This document shows, piece by piece, positions 1-10,716 of a stretch of DNA of 64,000 bases. The position numbers and the translations under genes were made by a program. The number at the start of each line of letters is the position of its first letter. The stretch's first letter is position 1. The notes under the pieces were generated by a model. The model ran no database searches. It was not told where the DNA came from and was given only the letters and a program-made list of their open reading frames with translations. The DNA comes from Argyresthia goedartella (lineage: Eukaryota > Arthropoda > Insecta > Lepidoptera > Argyresthiidae). Location of the stretch: NCBI GenBank assembly GCA_949825045.1, contig OX463835.1, forward strand, positions 18,555,201-18,619,200, given 5' to 3'.

Positions 1-72
1 TACTAAGGAGAAAGATTTAAGTTATGAAATTGATTATTATTATTTTTGATTTAGTTGATATGATGTTGAGTT

Positions 73-500
73 GATCTACACACAATGGAGTCTTACGACA
101 AATGGGAGTGTGTTAGATTTAATGGAATTTATTTTGTTGATTGGATCTACACACAATGGAGTCTTACGACAAATGGGAGTGTGTTAGATTTAATGGAATT
201 TATTTTGTTGATTGGATCTACACACAATGGAGTCTTACGACAAATGGGAGTGTGTTAGATTTAATCGAGTTAATTTTGTTGATATTATGTTGATTTGATC
301 TACACACAATGGAGTCTTACGACAAATGGGAGTGTGTTAGATTTAATGGAATTTATTTTGTTGATTGGATCTACACACAATGGAGTCTTACGACAAATGG
401 GAGTGTGTTAGATTTAATGGAATTTATTTTGTTGATATGATGTTGAATCTACACACAATGGAGTCTAACGACAAATGGGAGTGTGTTAGATTTAATGGAA
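73..500. repeat. Tandem repeat array, six units
   Basis: Six head-to-tail copies of a unit beginning GATCTACACACAATGGAG and ending GTGTGTTAGATTTAAT, starting near 73, 143, 214, 297, 367 and 446, so the period varies from about 70 to 83 bp. The conserved core is bounded by CTACACAC and GTGTGTTAG, which can pair as an imperfect stem. The variable part is the AT-rich linker (ATTTATTTTGTTGATT and relatives). The array may continue left of the window. No coding potential is seen. Confidence 0.9.
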
Positions 501-1554
501 TTGTATCGGATTATGTCTGATCATTAAAATGGCTGTATCGTGTGTGCTTTTAAAACAGTGTATCGTTGTGAATTAGAAATTGATCTATTGTATTGTTAAA
601 TTAAAAAGTTTAGATCATGAACTTTGTTCAAGATTTGTATATATGTATATTAATGTCTGGTTAAATTGATGGAACAATTTAAAATATGGAAGATGGCCGA
701 ACGAATTCGGTACTTATTTACCTAATTATTAAGACCATTGAAATGAAAAATGTATCAAGTGAAACGTAAAATACATATTATGTTTGTTTTATGTAATTCT
801 AGAATTATTGTTATGAATTTGCTTTATAATAGGTACAAATAAGTAAAGTAGGTAATGTGAAGACGCATGCCAACTTATAAGCAATATTTTTTTTATATAT
901 AAAATTGTGTTTTGAGCTGTTATTTATTATTGAATAACGAGAGGACTCTTATTTGCAGAATGGCCGACTGTAAGCTTTTTGATCAATTTTTGTCTGAATT
1001 CGGTTGAGATTTCATATGGTAGTTAATCCATAAATGAAAATACTATATTTTTAATATTACTGGATTATTTCCATGCTTAAATAATTATGTTTGTAGTTAT
1101 TTGTTAGTCTTGTTAAGAATTTATGAATTATGTGTTCACTTCCTGTTGCCAAAATGATTATTTGTCAAAGAATGTCATATCCGTTTCTGTAATCCATTTA
1201 ATTTAAAAAAAAGAGAAGACGTGACGATTTCCGGTTCGAGCTGTCAGAATAAAATAAATAAATGTTGGTGGAAACGGAAATCGTCAGGCGTAAAGTAAAT
1301 ATTAAATGGGCGGCGGAAGTTGCTTCAGCGAGGGAAAATAATTATTGCCGAAGCAACGGAAGCGATTTTTTAGTGGGAAATGAAGGCTCGAGAGGTCGTG
1401 GTTGGATGAGCTCTCGGGCATTCGTTGTCGGAAAATTGAAGTAGAATCATCTAAGTTGTTATTGTGTTGTGAATCTTCTAAATAATATATCTACTTATCA
1501 GGACAGTGCTTAGTTTAATTTCCTGGGATTTCTAGAGGCTTAGGCTTTTAATCA
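501..1554. other. AT-rich DNA without a recognisable gene
   Basis: About 1 kb of AT-rich sequence. The one clear structure is a perfect 11-bp inverted repeat, GACGATTTCCG at 1223-1233 and CGGAAATCGTC at 1275-1285. A 60-codon reading frame at 1262-1444 overlaps it, but it has no motif and lies outside the duplicated part of the window, so I do not call it a gene. Confidence 0.6.
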
Positions 1555-1632
1555 GTAGTAGCCAGTGGCACCATGTCACATCTGAGAATAACGCAGCAGA
1601 CGTAGGATCACGAGGCTGCACAGCAACAGAAC
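1555..1632 (+). pseudogene. BEL/Pao RNase H fragment
   Basis: The plus strand reads a short piece of a BEL/Pao RNase H C-terminus (QWHHVTSENNAADVGSRG), the same sequence found antisense at 7661-8032 and 10717-11272. It abuts a gag piece in the opposite orientation, so it is a rearrangement scrap and not a gene. Confidence 0.8.
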
Positions 1633-2629
1633 TGAAGCGTGATGTACCTGTTGCTGTTGGACGCGCTCTCTGGCGGGGGCGTATGTAGTGGATGTACTCG
1701 GGACAATGAGTTCAAAGGTGCGGTATTTTGATTCAAGAAACTTCTTCATAGTTGCCCAGGTAGGTAAATTTTCACCACATTCTTTTAGTGAGTGCATTTC
1801 CCAGTCTTTATGTGTCTCGGAATCCAGCCGTTGTACGATAAGAAATATGATTATCGGATCCCAAGATGCTATACAGACGTCTTGGTTTTCAAGGTTATTT
1901 AGGCACTCAGTTGTAGTGTCTAGCAAGGATTTTATTTGGTTAGCATAACTACCAGATATTCTCTTCTGATTAAATAAGCGTTTCATTATTGAAAAAAACA
2001 ATAAGTCTTTTGTGTCCATACCGGCTTTTGAGAGTGTTCCATCCCTGGTCGTAGTTATCCTCAGTGATCTGGATGTGCCGCAGCAAAGATTCAGCTTCGC
2101 CAGTAACGCTCGACTTTAGGTAATGAAGTTTTTGTACCTTTGTGATGGACGTATTATTATGGATGAGCGACGTAAACATGTCTTGAAAGGCGGGCCATTC
2201 TTCGTATTTTCCGCTAAATGTAGGCAATTGAATTTTTGGCAATTTTGCCAAACACGACTTGGATTGACCTTCATTAGGGATGATTTGCGTACTCACTGCG
2301 CTCTGCTGACCACCTTGCTCACCCTGCAATTTAGCTAACATGTCCTTCATGTCGGCCACCATGTCCAGGTACGTCTCCTCGATTTTGTCGAACTCATTGT
2401 TGGCGAAATACGGTAAGTATTTTTTATCTTCACTTTTTACACCTTCAACTAGACTAGTAAATGCATTAAGGTACGTTTGCCAATACTCTTTGGATAACTG
2501 AATTCGCGTCTCAATATAACCTTTAGTTAATCTAGTTTTAGGACACTTTTTAAAGTTAATTCTTGCTTTAATTAGCACTTCAGCACTCCCTTCTACTTTC
2601 TTTATTAACAATGCGATTTGCTCACTCAT
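1633..2629 (-). pseudogene. gag: BEL/Pao gag, frameshifted fragment
   Basis: Minus-strand gag of a BEL/Pao retrotransposon. Translation starts MSEQIALLIKKVEG at 2629 and runs 219 codons, through the DUF1759-type region (KLPKIQLPTFSGKYEEWPAF, followed by LLRHIQITEDNYDQGW). The frame breaks near 1970-2020 and continues in another frame with the distal gag module (IIIFLIVQRLDSETHKDWEM). It ends at a head-to-head junction with the RNase H scrap. The same segment occurs in plus orientation at 6660-7660, making this the left arm of a large inverted repeat. No zinc knuckle is present here. Confidence 0.85.
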
Positions 2630-3045
2630 GTTTACACTAAATCACACAAATAACTCCAACAATCCGTGTTTAACACGATTTAAATCACTTGCAATTTATT
2701 TTGCATAAAAGTAAGCAACTCATAGTTCTTGGTATGCGGTCCTCTATTGTTCTCGCGTCCGGCCGGCCGGCGATCGTTCACGTAAACAACTTACAATGCG
2801 GCTCAATAATGGACCATATCTTAAGGTCATAAGGTTTGTGGACTGTATATTTGATTTCGAGAAAGAAAATTTTAACAAATCAAATGAATTAAAACAAGCG
2901 TATACAGAAGTCTTTCTGATGAGCAAAAAGATAAGATAATAACTAAGCGCAACATTCTTGCTGATCTGCAAAAACTGTTCGATCCTGTCGGGTGGATCTC
3001 GCCAGTCATCGTGAAAGCAAAGATCCTAATTCAGAAGCTATGGCT
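2630..3045. other. BEL leader, LTR end and RT scraps in head-to-head array
   Basis: Reading left to right: the BEL 5' untranslated leader in reverse (2630-2817), the last about 55 bp of the LTR in reverse (2818-2872), a 42-bp scrap of RT N-terminal sequence in plus orientation (about 2873-2914, matching 5227-5268), then RT connection-region sequence in plus orientation (from 2913, matching 6010-6157). No ORF survives. The same joins recur inverted near 6378-6660, so they predate the inverted duplication. Confidence 0.75.
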
Positions 3046-3144
3046 CACAGGCATGGGATGGGATGACAAGGTACCCGATGAGATTGAAATAGAATGGCTG
3101 ATGCTACGAGAAGATGTACCTTGTCATCCCATCCCATGCCTGTG
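3046..3144. repeat. 29-bp perfect inverted repeat
   Basis: The arm at 3046-3074 (starts CACAGGCATGGGATGG) is the exact reverse complement of 3116-3144, with a 41-base loop. The sequence is BEL RT coding sequence folded back on itself. It marks the left edge of the large duplicated unit. Confidence 0.9.
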
Positions 3145-3785
3145 GGGATCGCTTCCCACTGCCCCTTCTTTTCAGTTACAAATCCCATGAGTTGTTTAAC
3201 AAGAACCCTTCGAAGATCCGCATCTCCCTCTCGGTATTTTGAGAGAAAGGGTTCATGTGTTATTAGAAAGTGACAAAGCAAATCCAGATCCCTGTTTTAA
3301 AAGATCCTGAGGGGTCCTTCCTTCAGTCCTATCTGGGGTAACTCCGCCAGAGGGGAATAAGTTAAAGATGTGGGGGTTATGACAGTTTCTTCAATTGTCC
3401 TCTTAAATGCAACTTTGCAATGCTTAGAGGAATAATTGGTGTGTGGTGAAAATTCTACGTCCTGTGCAATTTTAACGTCTGGCCTAGCATCACTTTGTAT
3501 GGAAGGAGTTTGAGCCTTGGCTGTGGCTTTTGCCGGAGGAACCATATTACCCGCAATTATCAAATGCGCCGTGTCGATCTTCTCCATTAGTTGGGCCAAG
3601 CTCATGGTGCACGTATTGGCCTGGTGTATCAAGTCCTCCATGTATATTCTGTTGGCTTCTGCTTGCTCCATCAGATGTCGATTTTGAACTTTGGCATCAT
3701 CCATCAAATGGGCCAACCTCTCGATGGTGTTGCCGCTGTGTAAGGTAGTGCCAGCTGATAGGAGAAATTTAACCCCTTGGTGCAC
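3145..3785 (-). pseudogene. ORF cluster X, downstream ORF (unrecognised)
   Basis: Minus-strand reading frame with one stop (TAA near 3297) that is a Gln codon in the second copy (43027-43671). The predicted protein has a helical, heptad-like central part (IERLAHLMDDAKVQN; ANRIYMEDLIHQAN), a low-complexity Ala/Lys/Pro linker, and a short charged helical C-terminus (FLITHEPFLSKYREGDADLRR). I do not recognise a family. The order disordered-coiled coil-small helical tail resembles phosphoproteins of non-segmented negative-strand RNA viruses, so an endogenous viral fragment is possible but unproven. It lies antisense inside BEL/Pao sequence. Confidence 0.4.
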
Positions 3786-4378
3786 CCTTTAACTGAGTAG
3801 TAACCGTCGGACGCAGAGGTTGCAAGTTGCTCCCGGAACTGGCGAAATTAACAATTTGATCTCCCAGAAAGCCTTTTCTGTCGCCATGTTCAAGAGACAG
3901 ACCATTGGCGGTCTCTTTTATGTCCTTGAGATTTGGATCCTCGGCTTTTAGTAGAGTTTGAAGTCTTTGAAGGTCTCGATTTGAAGATGATGCACATCTA
4001 CTGTTTGAATAAGACGGAATGACAGCCTCTTTTTTGTCCTTCTTTGATATTGCTCCTCGATTGGAGGGGGGGTTCTGTCCTACAAAATCGCCCAATGTAG
4101 ATAGTTCCTCCGGATTAAACTTGATGTCGAAGGCTTCTTCTCTGGTTGTTTCTTGAGGACTTGGAGGAGGAACGGTGTTTTTCTGCCATTCTATTAAAAA
4201 AGAAAGATTCTGGTTCTCTGGTTCTTAAGGTCTCTAAAGGAATTGCTTGAAAAAGCGAAGATCTGTTCCGGATGTATGAGGGAGGAAAGAACTGTTTGAT
4301 CCACTCAAACATCAACTGGGGGGACACTTGGATCTCGGATGGTGGGAGCCGAGTGAGGGATGTTTCTGTGGCCTTGAC
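3769..4378 (-). pseudogene. ORF cluster X, upstream reading frames (unrecognised)
   Basis: Two overlapping minus-strand frames: 4115-4378 (with SPQLMFEWIKQFFPPSY, Ser/Arg-rich end) and 3769-4095 (polar and charged, FNPEELSTLGDFVGQNPPSN near its start). The second runs into the coiled-coil frame through a frame change near 3785, so both may belong to one former polar protein. Copy 1 lacks 24 bases present at about 43727-43750 in the second copy, which alters the reading here. Left of 4379 the sequence is not BEL-related. Function unknown. Confidence 0.35.
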
Positions 4379-5030
4379 TACGAGCGGTTTGCCACAAAGG
4401 GTTTCCATCTGTGGGGAGAACCAGATGCGATAATCATATTTCTTATCGTACAACGGCTGGCTTCCGAGACACATAAAGACTGGGAAATGCACTCACTTAA
4501 AGAATGTGGCGAAAATTTACCTACCTGGGCAACTATGAAGAAATTTCTTGAATCAAAATACCGCACCTTTGAACTCATTGTCCCGAGTACATCCACTACA
4601 TACGCCCCCGCCAGAGAGCGCGTCCAACAGCAACAGGTACATCACGCTTCAGCATCTGAAAATGAATATAATAAATGTCCACTCTGCGACGAGAATCACC
4701 GACTTTGCTATTGTAAACAGTTTGGGAAAATGGACCCAGAAAAACGGAACGACTACGTCAAAAGCAAGTTTATTTGCTACAACTGTTTATTGCCAGGGCA
4801 CTCAATCAATATATGTCGACGACCATCATCATGCAAAATATGCCAAAAACGTCATCACAGCCTCCTCCACGTATCAAGGTCAACCAAGGATACTTCCGGT
4901 ACACCAAATTATCAAACACAACCGGAAGTAGCAGCTCATACTCAGGTGGAAGAGGAAGGACTAACAGCAAACACGGTCATGACTCCAATTAATTCTAATT
5001 CAGCCAAAAACAAGACAGCGTTACTCGACA
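4379..5030 (+). pseudogene. gag: BEL/Pao gag with zinc knuckles, protease missing
   Basis: A 46-bp antisense RNase H scrap (4379-4424) joins at 4426 to the distal gag module in plus orientation. The frame continues through a nucleocapsid region: CPLCDENHRLCYC, a CCHC knuckle CYNCLLPGHSINIC (CX2CX4HX4C) and CKICQKRHHSLLH, the pattern usual for BEL/Pao. The aspartic protease domain that should follow is absent: the reading jumps from TALLD, the place where the protease active-site strand would start, straight into the RT leader at 5031. The N-terminal half of gag is also missing. Confidence 0.85.
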
Positions 5031-6157
5031 AAAAGAGAAAGCTCGACACAAAAAGAAAGCTCACTAAAGAAGAAGAAAAGTGCGAGAAAATATACGAAGA
5101 AACTCATACCAGAAATAAAGAAGGAAGATACATAGTAAAGCTACCATTTAAAACAGAAGAAATAAAATCAACAAAAGGAAACACAAAGGACATAGCTCTA
5201 AAGAGATTCTACCAATTACAAAGAAAATTTAACAAATCAAATGAATTAAAACAAGCGTATACAGAAGTCATGGAAGAATACATTACCATGGGCCACATGA
5301 AGCTGGTTCCAGAAGATGAGGCGATTAACGAAGCAGTATACCTACCACACCACGCTGTAGTACGCCAAGACAAAGAAACAACAAAAACAAGAGTTGTATT
5401 CGATGCCTCCAGTAAAGGCACGAACGGAGTCTCTCTCAATGATGAACTAATGACAGGCCCAACGATACAAGAAGATTGAAGATCAATAATAATGCGTTGG
5501 AGAAAGCACAAAATATGCTTCACAAGTGACATACAAAAGATGTACAGAATGATACTACTGAAAGAAGAAGACATAAATTATCACAGAGTATTATGGAGGA
5601 CTGATGACAAACAAGTGATTAAGGAATATCAATTACAAACTGTTACCTTTGGAACTGCAAGCGCGCCATATCTCGCGATCAAAACTCTGAAAAAAATTGC
5701 TGTAGATGAAGGTGAAAAGTATCCAGAAGCTGCTAAAATAATACAAGATGATTTCTACGTTGACGATCTCATGTCTGGAAAAGATACTGTAGAAGAAGCT
5801 ATACAAGTTAAAGATCAGATAATAGAAATACTAAGAAACGGAAAATTTTACCTGCAGAAATGGTCATCTAATAGTCCAAAGTTTTTACGAAGCATAGATC
5901 CTCAGGAAAGGACGGCGAAAGCTGCACTAGATATAAACATTGATGGCGTTATAAAAGCACATGGAGTTTCCTGGAACCTGGGAACAGACGAATTTGAATA
6001 TACACTCACTCTTTCTGATGAGCAAAAAGATAAGATAATAACTAAGCGCAACATTCTTGCTGATCTGCAAAAACTGTTCGATCCTGTCGGGTGGATCTCG
6101 CCAGTCATCGTGAAAGCAAAGATCCTAATTCAGAAGCTATGGCTCACAGGCATGTGA
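5031..6157 (+). pseudogene. pol: BEL/Pao reverse transcriptase
   Basis: RT of the BEL/Pao element, made of an N-terminal part ending LNDELMTGPTIQED and, after an in-frame TGA at 5477-5479, a part from 5492 to 6157 carrying DIQKMYRMI, FGTASAPYLA and the catalytic YVDD box (DDFYVDDLMSG). It ends in the connection region (DPVGWISPVIVKAKILIQ) where the sequence folds back into its own reverse complement. Only this copy retains the RT core; the second copy has lost it by a deletion matching 4807-6172. Confidence 0.85.
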
Positions 6158-6377
6158 TGGGATGACAAGGTACATCTTCTCGTAGCATCAGCCATTCTAT
6201 TTCAATCTCATCGGGTACCTTGTCATCCCATCCCATGCCTGTGAGCCATAGCTTCTGAATTAGGATCTTTGCTTTCACGATGACTGGCGAGATCCACCCG
6301 ACAGGATCGAACAGTTTTTGCAGATCAGCAAGAATGTTGCGCTTAGTTATTATCTTATCTTTTTGCTCATCAGAAAG
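6011..6377. repeat. Fold-back inverted repeat in BEL RT
   Basis: About 163 bp of RT connection sequence (6011-6173) is followed, after a 41-bp spacer, by its reverse complement (6215-6377). I see one mismatch (GTGATGG versus GGGATGG) near the inner end. The spacer carries BEL RT sequence too. This is the right-hand equivalent of the fold at 3046-3144. Confidence 0.85.
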
Positions 6378-6659
6378 ACTTCTGTATACGCTTGTTTTAA
6401 TTCATTTGATTTGTTAAAATTTTCTTTCTCGAAATCAAATATACAGTCCACAAACCTTATGACCTTAAGATATGGTCCATTATCGAGCCGCATTGTAAGT
6501 TGTTTACGTGAACGATCGCCGGCCGGCCGGACGCGAGAACAATAGAGGACCGCATTCGAAGAACTATGAGTTGCTTACTTTTATGCAAAATAAATTGCAA
6601 GTGATTTAAATCGTGTTAAACACGGATTGTTGGAGTTATTTGTGTGATTGAGTGTAAAC
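6378..6659 (+). other. BEL LTR 3' end plus 5' leader
   Basis: After a 42-bp reversed RT scrap come the last about 55 bp of the LTR (AAATATACAGTCCACAAACC to CTTAAGA), then the leader up to the gag ATG at 6660. TGGTCCATTATCGAGCC directly follows the LTR end and is a candidate primer binding site. The leader contains a GC-rich palindromic stretch, CCGGCCGGCCGG, at about 6520. Confidence 0.65.
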
Positions 6660-7660
6660 ATGAGTGAGCAAATCGCATTGTTAATAAAGAAAGTAGAAGG
6701 GAGTGCTGAAGTGCTAATTAAAGCAAGAATTAACTTTGAAAAGTGTCCTAAAACTAGATTAACTAAAGGTTATATTGAGACGCGAATTCAGTTATCCAAA
6801 GAGTATTGGCAAACGTACCTAAATGCATTTACTAGTCTAGTTGAAGGTGTAAAAAGTGAAGATAAAAAATACTTACCGTATTTCGCCAACAATGAGTTCG
6901 ACAAAATCGAGGAGATGTACCTGGACATGGTGGCCGACATGAAGGACATGTTAGCTAAATTGCAGGGTGAGCAAGGTGGTCAGCAGAGCGCAGTGAGTAC
7001 GCAAATCATCCCTAATGAAGGTCAATCCAAGTCGTGTTTGGCAAAATTGCCAAAAATTCAATTGCCTACATTTAGCGGAAAATACGAAGAATGGCCCGCC
7101 TTTCAAGACATGTTTACGTCGCTCATCCATAATAATACGTCCATCACAAAGGTACAAAAACTTCATTACCTAAAGTCGAGCGTTACTGGCGAAGCTGAAT
7201 CTTTGCTGCGGCACATCCAGATCACTGAGGATAACTACGACCAGGGATGAAACACTCTCAAAAGCCGGTATGGACACAAAAGACTTATTGTTTTTTTCAA
7301 TAATGAAACGCTTATTTAATCAGAAGAGAATATCTGGTAGTTATGCTAACCAAATAAAATCCTTGCTAGACACTACAACTGAGTGCCTAAATAACCTTGA
7401 AAACCAAGACGTCTGTATAGCATCTTGGGATCCGATAATCATATTTCTTATCGTACAACGGCTGGATTCCGAGACACATAAAGACTGGGAAATGCACTCA
7501 CTAAAAGAATGTGGCGAAAATTTACCTACCTGGGCAACTATGAAGAAGTTTCTTGAATCAAAATACCGCACCTTTGAACTCATTGTCCCGAGTACATCCA
7601 CTACATACGCCCCCGCCAGAGAGCGCGTCCAACAGCAACAGGTACATCACGCTTCAGTTC
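6660..7660 (+). pseudogene. gag: BEL/Pao gag
   Basis: Plus-strand gag starting MSEQIALLIKKVEG. The first frame stops at a TGA at 7248-7250, where the equivalent base elsewhere gives Trp (GW/NTLKSRYGHK). The distal module continues in another frame from about 7290 to 7652. It ends where RNase H sequence begins in the opposite orientation. It is the right arm of the inverted repeat with 1633-2629. Confidence 0.85.
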
Positions 7661-8032
7661 TGTTGCTGTGCAGCCTCGTGATCCTACGTCTGCTGCGTTA
7701 TTCTCAGATGTGACATGGTGCCACTGGCTACTACTGATGTTGTCTATTATCTCGACTACACGGTTTGCCACAAAGGGTTTCCATCTGTGGGGAGAACCAC
7801 TGAGCCACGCCACCACCACTGATGAATCTGTCCAGGCGTAAGCTTGATTTGTTGGCAACCGTAGTGCTTCGTATATCTGGCGCAGCAGCCTTGATAGAAG
7901 TACAGCGCCACATAATTCCAACCGCGGTAGTGATATAGTTTTTACAGGTGCTACTTTTGTTTTAGCTGCCACGATTGTTGTTTTCACTGTACCATCTTCT
8001 TCTGCTACTCTACAATAAACAACTGCAGCCAT
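7661..8032 (-). pseudogene. pol: BEL/Pao RNase H fragment
   Basis: Minus-strand RNase H carrying RLELCGAVLL, YAWTDSSVVVAWL and ENNAADVGSRG, which hold three of the four acidic residues expected. The N-terminal part with the first Asp (FCDAS in the fuller copy at 10717-11272) is missing. The frame is open over 143 codons but fuses at one end to gag and at the other to an integrase scrap, so it is not functional. Confidence 0.85.
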
Positions 8033-8215
8033 TTATTCCAGAAGTCCATCAACAACTTCTGTGTGTATTGCCAGCGAGCTAAGTGACCTATGTTGTGGTT
8101 ACTGGTATCGGGTGCAGGAACGATGATCGTTGGTTCACCGATCAAAAAATGTGCTGGTGTCAGTTGATCTGTGTTATCCACATCAGTCATCTATAGGGCT
8201 GAGGGATTGGAAATC
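8033..8215 (-). pseudogene. pol: BEL/Pao integrase C-terminal fragment
   Basis: Minus-strand copy of the integrase tail (LTPAHFLIGEPTIIVPAPD; IGHLARWQYTQKLLMDFWNK), identical in content to residues near the C-terminus of the full integrase at 8743-9883. No catalytic residue is included. Confidence 0.85.
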
Positions 8216-8237
8216 AGATTCCCTTTGGGAGCGTAGT

Positions 8238-8742
8238 GACACTACAACTGAGTGCCTAAATAACCTTGAAAACCAAGACGTCTGTATAGCATCTTGGGAT
8301 CCGATAATCATATTTCTTATCGTACAACGGCTGGATTCCGAGACACATAAAGACTGGGAAATGCACTCACTAAAAGAATGTGGCGAAAATTTACCTACCT
8401 GGGCAACTATGAAGAAGTTTCTTGAATCAAAATACCGCACCTTTGAACTCATTGTCCCGAGTACATCCACTACATACGCCCCCGCCAGAGAGCGCGTCCA
8501 ACAGCAACAGGTACATCAAGCTTCAGCATCCTAAAAAAAAAAAAAATGACACTACAACTGAGTGCCTAAATAACCTTGAAAACCAAGACGTCTGTATAGC
8601 ATCTTGGGATCCGATAATCATATTTCTTATCGTACAACGGCTGGATTCCGAGACACATAAAGACTGGGAAATGCACTCACTAAAAGAATGTGGCGAAAAT
8701 TTACCTACCTGGGCAACTATGAAGAAGTTTCTTGAATCAAAA
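8238..8742 (+). repeat. Two gag modules joined by a poly(A) tract
   Basis: The distal gag module (starting GACACTACAACTGAGTGCC) appears at 8238-8528 and again at 8548-8742, separated by CCT and 14 A residues (8533-8546). A third copy lies at 7370-7652. The second module stops at CTTGAATCAAAA and fuses directly to the integrase. A poly(A) run at a module junction suggests joining through an RNA copy rather than simple unequal crossing over. Confidence 0.85.
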
Positions 8743-9883
8743 CCCACTTACCTTACTCATAGTCGCCGACGCTCATCAGAAAACAATGTACGGTGGACTT
8801 CAGATGATGCTTGGATATCTCAGAACGAGATATTGGATTATTCGTGCAAAATCCATAGTGAAGACATTGATGCATAAATGCGTAGTATGCGCAAGATTGA
8901 GAGCTAAGAGCAAGACACAAATCAAGGGAGATCTTCCTGAGGTTCGAGTGAATCCCTCCAGAGTTTTTCTCCACAGCGGTGTCGACTTTAAGGGCCCTTA
9001 TAGTATTTTGATGTCGAAAGGAAGAGGCATGAAACTCAGCAAAGCCTATGTGGCCATATTTATATGCATGTCGGTGAAGGCAATACACATAGAGCTCGTG
9101 AGTGATCTCTCAGCAGAGGCCTTCATAGCAGCTTTCAAGAGATTCGTCTCCAGACGGGGACGATGCGCACATCTATGGAGTGATCAAGGTAGAAACTTCG
9201 TTGCTGCCAATAAAGAGCTAGTACAAGAATGGAATCAAGTCAAACTAGAATTTAGAGGAAATATTGAAAATCAACTAGCTCAAGATGGCACACAGTGGCA
9301 TTTCATACCGCCTGATAGCCCAAACTTCGGAGGGCTATGGGAAGCCGGCGTGCGTTCAATGAAGCACCATTTGAAGCGAATAATACACAGAAACCTGACA
9401 TATGAAGAATTCGCTACCCTATTATGTCAAGTAGAGGCGTGCCTCAACTCCAGGCCGCTCAGCCCTATAGATGATTCTGATGTGGATAACATAGATCCAC
9501 TGACACCAGCACATTTTTTGATCGGTGAACCAACGATCATCGTTCCTGCACCCGATACCAGTAACCACAACATAGGTCACTTAGCTCGCTGGCAATACAC
9601 ACAGAAGTTGTTGATGGACTTCTGGAATAAATGGCAACAAGAGTATTTGTCGAGATTACGGCAACGACCAAAGTGGCTGAAAACGCAAGCAGAGTTCCAG
9701 GTCGGTGACATAGTACTTGTGAAGCAAGACGGCATGTGCCCTGGCAAATGGATGCTGGGCCGTGTGATAGCCAAACACCCTGGCTCTGATGGTGCAACGC
9801 GTGTGTACAGTGTTAAAAGTGGTAATCATATAACAAAGAGGTGTATTACTAAGTTGTGCTATTTACCTATTGACAAAGACTAA
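8743..9883 (+). CDS. pol: BEL/Pao integrase domain with DUF5641-like tail
   Basis: Open over about 380 codons to a TAA at 9881-9883. It has an H2C2 zinc-binding region (AHQKTMYGGLQ, HKCVVCARLR), an rve core with the catalytic triad (Asp in SGVDFKGPY, Asp in LWSDQGRNF, Glu in NFGGLWEAGV) and a C-terminal domain (FQVGDIVLVK, PGKWMLGRVIAKHPG). It is the integrase segment of a polyprotein and has no start of its own: its 5' end is fused to gag. The second copy (47355-48495) differs by a few substitutions. Confidence 0.85.
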
Positions 9884-10500
9884 GCTACGTGATAAACTAA
9901 GTGATAAAAAATTAAGCGGAGTGCTGGGTTTTTTACGAACTAAAACTTTAAAACAAGCAATCAGTGCCGTTACATGACGCGTAAATTATAATCGAGAGTG
10001 ACAGTGAATCTGAACTTTAAACTGAACACTTATTTTTTTACATATTTGCTTACGTAAACTTACCAATTTACATGTTTGTTCTTATTTTCTATTTATGTGT
10101 ACCTACTAGACTAAGTTATTTTTTCCATTGTTAATTGCAAATTCCTTGCAAATCATTTAACCTTACTGATTTACCTACCTAGGAATATTTACTGTTATTT
10201 ACATCGTGTTTTTATTCTCAAACGGCTATTCGACAAATTGTTTACCTTATTTATTTGTAAGAATCCATACCTTTTATCACTTTATGTAAACATTTTTTTG
10301 TTGTTCTTAAACCACAACAGGCGCATTATCTTTAACATTAGGTAACATCGCATTATCGCAGTAAAGTTTACATTTTATACCTTAAGGTAACATTGTGTCT
10401 AACGTTCATTTGTCTATTTTTGCTGTTATTATTTTACTCACTGGTTACTTTATGTTAATTGATTGTTAATAAAAGGCCATATGCATTTTGGAGGGCGGCA
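9884..10500 (+). other. BEL 3' noncoding region and polypurine tract
   Basis: About 600 bp of AT-rich, non-coding sequence between the integrase stop and the LTR. The last bases, TTTTGGAGGGCGGCA at about 10486-10500, form a purine-rich tract directly before the TG of the LTR, as expected for plus-strand priming. Confidence 0.7.
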
Positions 10501-10712
10501 TGTTGTATCTATTTATCATTTATGTATTGTGTTCTATTAGTTTGGTACGGAACCCTACTCTATTTGTTAGATGTACGATTGATCCCTAATTACTTGAAAT
10601 CATTTGCTAAAAGTTGTCACTCAACCAGTCGTCAATAAAACGCCAGATCCTAAGCACGTATTTTTCTTTCTCGAGATCAAATATACAGTCCACAAACCTT
10701 ATGACCTTAACA
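10501..10712 (+). mobile_element. BEL/Pao LTR (212 bp)
   Basis: Begins TGTTGTATCTATTTATC after the polypurine tract and ends CTTAACA. AATAAAA occurs near the middle. Copies of exactly the same length lie at 42700-42911 and 49116-49327. All three are followed by TATG, the first bases of the internal leader, then diverge. Confidence 0.85.
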
Positions 10713-10716
10713 TATG

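Noticed and set aside
73..500. CRISPR-like array
   Set aside because: Linkers are repeats themselves, not unique spacers, and the context is eukaryotic.
1262..1444. 60-codon plus-strand reading frame near the left end
   Set aside because: No motif, no neighbour, spans an inverted repeat; chance ORF in AT-rich DNA.
8753..9088. 111-codon antisense ORF opposite the BEL integrase
   Set aside because: Shadow frame of the integrase with no independent motif.
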